DNA from: an uncultured Bacteroidota bacterium
GTDB lineage: Bacteria > Bacteroidota > Bacteroidia > Chitinophagales > Chitinophagaceae
Direction: 5' to 3'
DNA length: 8,402 bases
NCBI GenBank assembly: GCA_903906615.1
Contig: CAIVKT010000112.1
Span: forward strand, 1 to 8,402
In this document: positions 1 through 7,000 of the stretch, piece after piece
Layout: every line of letters starts with the position of its first letter
How positions within the stretch are numbered: the first letter of the stretch is position 1
Made by a program: the position numbers and the translations under genes
The notes under the pieces: generated by a model
The model's input: only the letters and a program-made list of their open reading frames with translations
What the model was told of the DNA's origin: nothing
The model's database searches: none

Positions 1-1138
1 ATGCAGCCGCTACGACCCCTCCCGTAACAAGCGCTACTGCCTGCTTAGATACTTTTTGCAACCACGCAAATAAATAATACACCGCAGGAAAAATGATGCC
101 GATACAAGCCAGGTACATATACCTGTCGGCCAACAGCACATCGCCAAACTGCACAAATTGCAACAGCAGCATAATATTGACTGTGTAAAACACAATACCA
201 CCGCACAGCACATACCACTTTTTACGGTAAGCAATTACACCGAGCGCAAGGATCAGCAAGGCTACCAGCAAGTATAGATATTGCAATACACCCAACTTTT
301 CGGGATAAGGATACAATACCGAAAGCTGCACCGGAACTAAAAAGTGAACAATATACTGTACATAGGCATAGCCCGCATATACCACTGTATCAAACCCTCC
401 ATACTCCGGGTGAGCATCCAGGAAATGCCCCGATGCCTGCGCTTTTACAGCCACTGCTCCCACTACCGCAGCTACAATAAGTAGTGGTATCTTCTCTATC
501 CACACCTTCTTGCTTTTCAGGTCGCGGGCCATCCATAAATCCAACGCCAGCAACGACAATGGCAGCGCCACACCCACCGCTTTCGAGAGCATAGCTGCAA
601 CACCCAGCAGGCATACAATAAGCAGGTTCTTTGCTGTGGGTGTTTTTAGATAAGTAGTATACTTCAATAATGCCAGCAGGCTGAACAGCCCGCACAGCAA
701 GGTCTTGCGCTCTGCAATCCACGATACGCTTTCTGTTTGCACCGGGTGCAGCGCAAAGAACAGCGCCACAAACAGCCCTACCATTTTGTTGGGCTGCAAC
801 CTGTTGATCAATAAATACAACACTATCGCCGTACAGGCATGTAGCAACAGGGAGGTGAAATGATACATACCCGGCTGGTCGCCACCCAGCACATGGTCCA
901 TAGCATAAGAGGCCATAGTGAGCGGCTGGTAATTGCCAATGTAAAAATGAGAGAACCACGCAGATATATGTTCCCAGCTCAAACCCTTGATATCCTTGTT
1001 CTGAAATACATAGTCGGCATCATCCCATGCGCTGAAACCGGCATGAAACACCTTGCTGTAAGCAGTGCCAATTGCTACCAGCAGCACACCTATATGCAGC
1101 CACAGTTTATTATCGCTTTTTACCGGAATTTCCTTCAC
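1..1138 (-). CDS. TMTC/PMT-like GT-C membrane glycosyltransferase, partial (C-terminus beyond left edge)
   Basis: The minus-strand frame reads open from a GTG at 1138 to the window edge, giving 379 residues rich in hydrophobic segments. The order of motifs matches bacterial TMTC-like proteins: a first membrane segment (about residues 11-30), an acidic pair in the first external loop (WDDADY, 38-43, where GT-C enzymes carry catalytic Asp), YQPLT (70-74), YHFTSLLLH (92-100), HPVQTESVSWIAERKTLL (131-148) and LADRYMYL (336-343). I count roughly eight to ten membrane spans. Family members usually continue into C-terminal tetratricopeptide repeats, expected left of position 1. By family, it would move a sugar from a lipid-phosphate carrier to a periplasmic acceptor; the substrate is unknown. 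No ATG lies in frame after the upstream stop, and the GTG places a short charged stretch (KEIPVKSDNK) before the first span, so I chose it. Alternative: a frameshift joining an ATG at 1179. The family call is solid; the exact start is less so. Confidence 0.8.
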   Translation of the reverse strand, partial: MKEIPVKSDNKLWLHIGVLLVAIGTAYSKVFHAGFSAWDDADYVFQNKDIKGLSWEHISAWFSHFYIGNYQPLTMASYAMDHVLGGDQPGMYHFTSLLLHACTAIVLYLLINRLQPNKMVGLFVALFFALHPVQTESVSWIAERKTLLCGLFSLLALLKYTTYLKTPTAKNLLIVCLLGVAAMLSKAVGVALPLSLLALDLWMARDLKSKKVWIEKIPLLIVAAVVGAVAVKAQASGHFLDAHPEYGGFDTVVYAGYAYVQYIVHFLVPVQLSVLYPYPEKLGVLQYLYLLVALLILALGVIAYRKKWYVLCGGIVFYTVNIMLLLQFVQFGDVLLADRYMYLACIGIIFPAVYYLFAWLQKVSKQAVALVTGGVVAAA

Positions 1139-1179
1139 TGTGCAACCTTTGAATTCTTTTTGAGGCCAAATATACTCAT
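1135..1179 (-). other. possible 14-codon leader ORF, or frameshifted true start of the TMTC-like gene
   Basis: An ATG at 1179 on the minus strand opens a 14-codon frame (MSIFGLKKNSKVAQ) whose TGA at 1137-1135 overlaps the GTG start of the membrane protein as GTGA. This could be a translationally coupled leader, the true N-terminus separated by a one-base indel, or chance. The promoter candidate at 1167-1196 would start transcription downstream of this ATG, which argues against translation of the leader from that promoter. Confidence 0.2.
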
Positions 1180-1196
1180 CTATATGTAGCAGGAAA
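1167..1196 (-). promoter_or_regulatory. candidate Bacteroidota promoter for the TMTC-like gene
   Basis: On the minus strand TATATTTG (1174-1167) is a full match to the Bacteroidota -7 box TAnnTTTG. TTTC at 1196-1193 is a one-mismatch -33 element (consensus TTTG/TTG) with an 18-nt spacer, inside the 17-23 nt range known for this phylum. The -7 box ends 28 nt before the GTG at 1138, giving a short leader and supporting that start. Confidence 0.45.
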
Positions 1197-1268
1197 TACT
1201 CCGGAATAAAACATCTGCTGTCGCCATGCCGCCCTGCTCGTTAAAATACCACCCACAACGCTGATTTT

Positions 1269-1301
1269 TTGAACATTTACTTTTGAATTAGATTACATTT
1301 G
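1269..1301 (+). promoter_or_regulatory. candidate Bacteroidota promoter for the aminopeptidase-pdxA pair
   Basis: TTG at 1269-1271 and TACATTTG at 1294-1301 match the -33 (TTG) and -7 (TAnnTTTG) elements of the Bacteroidota primary sigma factor, with a 22-nt spacer. The -7 box ends 28 nt before the ATG at 1330. The surroundings are AT-rich, unlike the flanking coding DNA. No operator-like palindrome was seen beside it. Confidence 0.6.
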
Positions 1302-1329
1302 CGCATTATTTTTTTAATTATTCACATTC

Positions 1330-2766
1330 ATGGAATTCAAGATACAGCAAAAGCCTGCCGCAAACAACCGTCTATTCATTATTGATGACGCTAAAAAAAT
1401 AACTTCGGTACCCGACCTTACTACGCAGGAGGTCGGCTATGCTAAAGCAGCATTCGCTACTGAACAGTCGCTGATCACCATCAACCGCTACAACCATTTT
1501 ATTTTTGTTTACCTGCTGAAAACGAAAAAAACAGACTGGCAAACCGGCGAAGCCTGCCGCAAGGCCGGCGCAGAGGTGCAGGCTGTGTGCAACAAGCTAA
1601 AGCTCACCGATATTACCATCACCAATGCCTCGGCAGTTGCCGCAGCAGCTACGTTGATGGCAGAAGGCATCGCCCTGGCCAACTATCAATTCCTCAAATA
1701 CCGCACCGAGGCAAAGAAAATAGCCAATACGCTACACACCGTTTACTTCACCAAAGAATCGGCCACCTTGCAGGATGTGAATAACCTCTCCGTTATCACG
1801 AGCGCAATTTATTCGGCACGCACATTGGTCAATGAGCCACTTAATTTCCTCTCTGCCGTGCAGCTTTCCAAAGAGATCATGCAACTGGGCAAGGAAGCGG
1901 GCTTTAAAGTTACGGTACTCAATAAAGCGCAGATACAGAAAGAAAAAATGGGCGGCCTCCTTGCCGTGAACATGGGCAGCCAGCAGCCGCCCACCTTCAC
2001 CGTGATGGAATATGTGCCTAAAAAAGCCATCAACAAAAAACCTATAGTCCTGATAGGCAAGGGTGTAGTGTATGATACCGGCGGACTGTCGCTGAAGCCT
2101 ACACCCAACTCCATGGACCGCATGAAGAGCGACATGGGCGGCGCCGCACTCGTAAGCTGCGCTATGTATGCCATCGGCAAAATGAAATTGCCATTGCATA
2201 TAATTGCTCTTGTACCTGCCACCGACAACCGCCCCGGCGAGAATGCGTACGTACCCGGAGATGTGATCACGATGTACAGCGGCGCAACCGTAGAGGTACT
2301 TAATACCGATGCCGAAGGCCGGATGCTGCTGGGCGATGCCCTGCACTACGCCAAACGCTATAAGCCTGAGCTCGTGGTAGACTTTGCCACTCTTACCGGG
2401 GCAGCCTCTGCCGCTGTGGGCGAACATGGCATTGTGTGTATGGGCACTGCCGATGAAAAAACAAAACAATCATTCCGCGAAAGCGGCTTCCGCCAATATG
2501 AGCGCCTGGTTGAATACCCGCTGTGGGATGAATATGGCGAGCAGATAAAATCAGACATTGCAGATATTAAAAACGTAGGCGGCGCCACAGGCGGCGCTAT
2601 TACCGCAGGAAAATTCCTGGAACATTTTACTGATTACCCATGGATGCACTTCGACATCGCAGGCGTATCGTTTGCCACAGCTAAGAAGGGGTACTACCCC
2701 GTTGGCGGCACGGCATATGGTATGCGCATGTTGCTCGACTTCCTGGGCCATTACCCAAAAGCTTGA
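1330..2766 (+). CDS. pepA: leucyl aminopeptidase, peptidase family M17
   Basis: A 478-residue M17 aminopeptidase, close to the usual length of about 480-500. The family removes N-terminal residues, preferably Leu, from peptides in the cytoplasm, usually as a hexamer with two divalent metals per active site. The C-terminal catalytic domain (about 155-478) is intact: GKGVVYDTGG carries ligands Lys244 and Asp249, GLSLKP gives catalytic Lys256, MKSDMGG gives ligand Asp268, and the signature NTDAEGR (325-331) gives ligands Asp327 and Glu329 and catalytic Arg331. These align with E. coli PepA Lys270, Asp275, Lys282, Asp293, Asp352, Glu354 and Arg356, with one extra residue between Lys256 and Asp268. 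The N-terminal domain (1-150) is divergent, as is normal. The ATG at 1330 is 28 nt after a good promoter; no Shine-Dalgarno is seen, which is usual in this phylum. The symbol is given by family and does not imply the DNA-binding role of E. coli PepA. Confidence 0.95.
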   Translation: MEFKIQQKPAANNRLFIIDDAKKITSVPDLTTQEVGYAKAAFATEQSLITINRYNHFIFVYLLKTKKTDWQTGEACRKAGAEVQAVCNKLKLTDITITNASAVAAAATLMAEGIALANYQFLKYRTEAKKIANTLHTVYFTKESATLQDVNNLSVITSAIYSARTLVNEPLNFLSAVQLSKEIMQLGKEAGFKVTVLNKAQIQKEKMGGLLAVNMGSQQPPTFTVMEYVPKKAINKKPIVLIGKGVVYDTGGLSLKPTPNSMDRMKSDMGGAALVSCAMYAIGKMKLPLHIIALVPATDNRPGENAYVPGDVITMYSGATVEVLNTDAEGRMLLGDALHYAKRYKPELVVDFATLTGAASAAVGEHGIVCMGTADEKTKQSFRESGFRQYERLVEYPLWDEYGEQIKSDIADIKNVGGATGGAITAGKFLEHFTDYPWMHFDIAGVSFATAKKGYYPVGGTAYGMRMLLDFLGHYPKA

Positions 2767-2786
2767 TCATTCTCAAAAAACTACTC

Positions 2787-3866
2787 ATGCAACCCAATAA
2801 CGAAAAACCAATTATCGGCATTACCACAGGCGACCTCAATGGCGTAGGTATGGAGGTCATCATCAAAACCTTCTCCGATAACCGTATGCTCGATCTGTGT
2901 ACACCTGTTATTTTCACTTCCAATAAAGTGGTCAATTATTACAGGCGCATAGTTCCCGACCTTCCTTTCAATTTCACCAGCACCAAAGACCTCACCAAGC
3001 TCAATCCGAAACAGGTCAACATCTTCACCTGCTGGGAAGAAGAAGTGCCGATACAGCCCGGCGTACTCACTGATGCCGGCGGCAAGTATGCCATACGCTC
3101 ACTGATGGTAGCCACGCAATGCCTCAAAGATGGCCAGCTCGATGCTATCGTTACTGCGCCTATACACAAAAGCAATACCAACATACCCGACTTTCCTTAC
3201 ACCGGCCATACACCTTTTTTTAAAGATAAATTCGGCGTAAAAGATGTAGTGATGATGCTGTATAGCGGCGGCTTTCGTGTGGCGCTGGCTACTGAGCATA
3301 TACCTATCTCGAAAGTATCAGCAGCCATTACCAAAGAACTGTTACAAACAAAGCTGGCCATATTGAAAGAATCGCTGATCAAAGACTTTGGTATTGATAA
3401 GCCGCGCATAGCCGTACTGGGGCTTAACCCACACGCAGGCGACGAAGGACAGATAGGTAATGAAGAGCAAACAGTGATCAAACCTGTGATTGACAACCAG
3501 AGGCAAAACGGCAATCTTGTTTTTGGCCCTTATGGCGCCGATGCATTCTTTGCGCGTGGCATCTATACGGAATTTGATGCCGTACTGGCCATGTACCACG
3601 ACCAGGGACTTGTGGCCTTTAAATCCATCGCACAAGGCGAAGGTGTCAACTATACCGCAGGCCTCCCCGTCATCCGCACATCACCCGATCACGGTACTGC
3701 ATTCGACATTGCAGGCAAGAACATTGCCGAACCGGAATCCTTCCGTGAAGCGGTTTTCCAGGCCATACAATTGCTGGAACAACGCAAACAATACGCAGAC
3801 AACACAGCCAACCCACTGAGAAGGGGTAAAATAGCCAAAGACGAAGAAACAGAAAAGATCGCCTGA
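2787..3866 (+). CDS. pdxA: 4-hydroxythreonine-4-phosphate dehydrogenase PdxA
   Basis: A 359-residue protein matching PdxA over its full length (family about 330-360). The enzyme oxidises 4-phosphohydroxy-L-threonine with NAD(P)+ in the DXP-dependent route to pyridoxal phosphate; its product is passed to PdxJ. It is a cytoplasmic dimer with one metal per site. Visible motifs: N-terminal GITTGDLNGVGMEV (about 11-24), VTAPIHKS (122-129; E. coli also has HK here), GHTPFF with His141, LNPHAGDEGQIGNEE with His216, and YHDQGL with His271. The three His are the metal ligands (His166, His211 and His266 in E. coli). TSPDHGTAFDIAG (299-311) is the conserved C-terminal signature. I chose ATG 2787 over an in-frame TTG at 2763, because it places KPIIGIT six residues in, as usual, and avoids overlapping the peptidase stop. 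The gene lies 20 nt behind the aminopeptidase with no terminator between, so an operon is likely, though the two functions are not obviously linked. Confidence 0.96.
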   Translation: MQPNNEKPIIGITTGDLNGVGMEVIIKTFSDNRMLDLCTPVIFTSNKVVNYYRRIVPDLPFNFTSTKDLTKLNPKQVNIFTCWEEEVPIQPGVLTDAGGKYAIRSLMVATQCLKDGQLDAIVTAPIHKSNTNIPDFPYTGHTPFFKDKFGVKDVVMMLYSGGFRVALATEHIPISKVSAAITKELLQTKLAILKESLIKDFGIDKPRIAVLGLNPHAGDEGQIGNEEQTVIKPVIDNQRQNGNLVFGPYGADAFFARGIYTEFDAVLAMYHDQGLVAFKSIAQGEGVNYTAGLPVIRTSPDHGTAFDIAGKNIAEPESFREAVFQAIQLLEQRKQYADNTANPLRRGKIAKDEETEKIA

Positions 3867-3886
3867 CCCGGCACCTATATTTATAC

Positions 3887-3920
3887 AAAGCCCGTGCTGA
3901 TGTGCGGGCTTTGCTATTTT
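3887..3920 (+). terminator. intrinsic terminator of the aminopeptidase-pdxA transcript
   Basis: AAAGCCCG (3887-3894) pairs perfectly with CGGGCTTT (3905-3912). The stem can extend inward by two wobble pairs and one G-C pair to a TGAT loop. It lies 20 nt after the pdxA stop and is followed by GCTATTTT, an imperfect U tract. The A-rich side also resembles a weak U tract on the opposite strand, but the plus direction fits best. Confidence 0.7.
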
Positions 3921-4000
3921 GCAGCAACAGCTGGCGCTTCGGACTCCAAGACCCTCTCAAAATAGCAACGGCCGCCTTGAAGGGCAGCCGTTGCTATTTT
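3911..4000. repeat. 10-nt direct repeat TTGCTATTTT at 3911-3920 and 3991-4000
   Basis: Two identical copies lie 80 nt apart, each as the 3' tail of a terminator hairpin. The reverse complement AAAATAGCAA at 3959-3968 can pair with either copy, so the two hairpins are not structurally independent. The DNA between them (3921-3958) holds no other feature I can see. Confidence 0.6.
3959..4000. terminator. bidirectional terminator between convergent pdxA and surface-protein genes
   Basis: AAAATAGCAACGGC (3959-3972) and GCCGTTGCTATTTT (3987-4000) form a perfect 14-bp inverted repeat. The 14-nt interior (3973-3986) can itself form about four pairs. One side has an A tract and the other a T tract, so the hairpin has a U tract when read from either strand. 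It lies 15 nt past the surface-protein stop on the minus strand and is a second stop for pdxA read-through on the plus strand. Confidence 0.85.
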
Positions 4001-4015
4001 ATAACTTACCGAAGC

Positions 4016-7000
4016 TTAGTTCGAATTCTTCACCAGCTTCTCGGCTTTCACCATGTGGTTGCTGGCATCGTACAGCATAATGGTGTAGATACCATCTGCG
4101 AGGCTGCCTATGCTTATTGTTTTTGCCGCAGCCTGGTCTATAAGTACTCTGCCATCCATACTGCTGATCACTGCACGCACATCCATAGGTGCTTCTACTT
4201 GCACCGTGTTCTGCGCAGGATTAGGGAATATGTTGATGTTCATGTTTGCGGCTGTTGTCACCGGCACACTCACACCCGAACATGTTTCAGGGATCTGTGC
4301 GGAGAACGACTGGCAACCATTGATATCTGTCACATCCACAGTATACCTGCCGCTGCCAATGCAACGTAGTACACTGTCTCTTGCACCGGTTATTATTGCG
4401 GCATCCTTATACCATTGGTAGGTAACGAATGTGTTCTGTGTATGGAAGCTATCGTTGTAGAAAGACACCAGCGGATTAGGCAACGGGTTCTCTGTTACCG
4501 TAGCCGAAGTGCTGACGATAGGGCAGGCACCGCCATTGGTCACTGTAACGCTGCAGGAATAAACACCTGATACCAGAGCCGTATAAGTAGCGCTGACAGC
4601 CCCGGCAATAGCCACACCACCATCGTACCATTGGTAGGTTACAGGGCCTGCGCCGGATACGATCGTTACAGCCAAGGTAGCGCTACCACCCCAGCAGAAG
4701 GAAGTTGATGTAAGCGGCAGGATGGCCGGTGTAGTCACTTCTGTCAGCGATTCTGACGCCGAGTAGTTGCTGCAACCTGCTAAAGTAAGGTTAGCCTCGT
4801 AAGTGCCGCTGGTAGTCGCAGAGTACGTAGCCGATACAGCTCCCGGAATCAGTACACCATTCCTGTACCATTGGTAGGTTTCACCCGCCACAGTAGGCAC
4901 AGTAAGTGATGCGCTGCTGCCCTGGCAGAATACATCGGTTCCGGTTACAGAGATAGCGGCAGTAGGCAATGGATTTACATTCACTATTGTAGTTGCCGAT
5001 GTGGTGCTGCAACCCGTAGGATTTTGGTCTATCACATAATAAGAACCCGATGTTGTTGCGGTAAAGCTGGTATCTGTTTCGCCAAGTATTGGCCCGGATG
5101 CGTCATACCATTGATAAGTATAGCCTATCCCGGTATCCGAGGTGATCTTCACACTACTGCCTGCACAGAAAGTAGTAGCTCCTGATATGCTTACCAGGCC
5201 GGCTGGCGATGGCACCATATTCACAACTATAGTATTCGATGTCACTGTACATCCTGTGCTGTTGGCAGCAACTGATGAATAGGTGCCGTTGGTAGTAGGC
5301 GTATAAGTGGCATTCGTAGCGCCCGGTATGGCCACGCCACCCGATTGCCATTGGAAGGTAGCCCCGGCCGTACCGGTAGCCGTTAATGTAACACCCACAC
5401 TCACACACGCATTTACGGTGCCTGAAGTAGCTGCCGGCACACTGGCTATAGTTACTGCTATAGGGCTTACGTTCACTGTTACAGGCACCGATACGCTCGG
5501 GCATAGCCCGTTGGATACATGCACAGTATAAACTCCGGGGGACGAGCCCAATACGGTGAGCGTGGAAGCAGTAGCACCAGATATCAATCCCGGGTTATAC
5601 CACTGATAGGTAAGTCCTGCACCTGTGCTGGCGGTAAGTTCCACAAAACCACTGGGGCATATCGTCAGCGGCCCTAAAGCCACTACTGTATCCGGGGCCA
5701 GCGGGTTCACAGTTATTGTCTTTGATACTTCACAACCACCTGATGTGGAGCTGAAGGTTATTATATCTGTACCTGCTGAGATACCCGTAAGTATACCGGT
5801 TGCAGAACCTATCGAACCTATCGAAGTAGCGCTGCTGCTCCAGGTACCGGATACACCACCAGCACTATAAAAGGTAGAGGAAGCCTGGCATACACTATTT
5901 GCCCCTGAAATCGTTGCAAAAGCATTGACTGTCACAACGGTCGTTGCTAAGCAGCCATTTAACGCAGTATAGGTAACAGTAGTAGTACCTGCGGTCACAC
6001 CTGTTGATAACGTTGTTGAGGCGCTGCCGGTAGTAGGGGACACTGTACCCACCGTTAGTGGGCTGTTGCTCCATGTGCCTGATGCGCCTGTGGCATCATT
6101 CAGTGTTATTGTTTGCCCGGAGCATATAGCCAGCGAGCCGCCACCAACAACTGTTATAGCTGCCGGAGATGTGTTCACCGTAATAGGGTAAGTTACATAA
6201 CAGCCTGTGGGCAAAGTAAAGGTAACTATACCTGTTGGGGCAGTTACGCCCGTCACTATACCCGTTCCAGCACCTACAGATACACCTCCGCTCGATGTCC
6301 ATGTACTCGTGCCGGATGCGTCATGCAGCGTCACTGTACTTCCGGTGCATACCACATTGGGGCCGGTAATTACCGCAGGCAACGGGTTCACAGTAAATAC
6401 CTCCGTTCGGAAGCAGCCTGTTGATGCAATGGTATTGGTAATATTTGCAGTACCGGTACCGCCCGTCGCAGTAACGATACCTGTCGATGAGCCTACACCC
6501 GCAACGGGGATATTGTCGCTCGACCAGGTACCGGAAAGGCCTGATGAAACAAGGGTTAGTGCAGGGTCTCCGATACACATCTTGGTAGGTGTCCAAGGAG
6601 CAGGCGCCGGATTAATGTTCATGTTCAATGTAGTGAAACAGCCTGTAGTGGTTACGCTATATACGATGATAGCAGTAGTCGTAACTGAAGCCGTAGACAC
6701 GCCGGTTACCTCACCTGATGATGAACCGACCGTTGCATTCGTAGTACTTAAACTACTCCATATGCCCGGCGTAGTCGGGTCTGATAATGATACAGAATCC
6801 AGTTCGCATACACTGGTGGGGCCTACTATTGGCGAAGGCAAAGGATTGACGGTCATATTGTAAGTGGCAAGACAGCCGGTAGCAGTAACCACTTCGGTAA
6901 GGGTCACATTGCCTGCGCTGGCACCCACTACTACTTCTGATATACCGGGGCCGGGGCTTAGCGTCACATCGCCATTGTTAGCGCTCCAGCTACCACCAAT

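Noticed and set aside
390..959. A 189-codon minus-strand frame inside the membrane-protein region
   Set aside because: It is an alternative frame of the TMTC-like gene, whose frame reads open over the whole region and carries family motifs. This one has a Cys/Gly/Ala-rich non-protein-like composition.
860..1189. A 109-codon plus-strand frame over the start of the membrane protein
   Set aside because: It is antisense to the conserved N-terminal segment, resembles no family, and would cover the promoter candidate of the opposite strand.
1732..2469. A 245-codon minus-strand frame opposite the aminopeptidase
   Set aside because: It is a shadow of a strongly conserved M17 gene, with His/Gly-rich composition and no recognisable domains.
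2688..2700. Near-perfect inverted repeat GGGGTACTACCCC
   Set aside because: It lies in the aminopeptidase coding sequence for KGYYPV, has a one-base centre that cannot form an RNA loop, and has no U tract.
2763..2789. A TTG start for pdxA eight codons upstream
   Set aside because: It overlaps the aminopeptidase stop and adds residues absent from the PdxA family. ATG 2787 gives the usual N-terminus.
3902..4369. A 155-codon plus-strand frame spanning the convergent terminators
   Set aside because: It runs through both hairpins and antisense to the T9SS domain. Its composition is random-like and no promoter precedes it.
6207..6863. A 218-codon plus-strand open frame, and others at 7803-8222, 6864-7118 and 5625-5870
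   Set aside because: They lie antisense to the repeat region. Their Val/Thr/Pro-rich translations are low-complexity mirrors of the repeats, with no start signals or recognisable family. Stop-poor antisense frames are expected from the Thr/Ser/Gly/Val codons.
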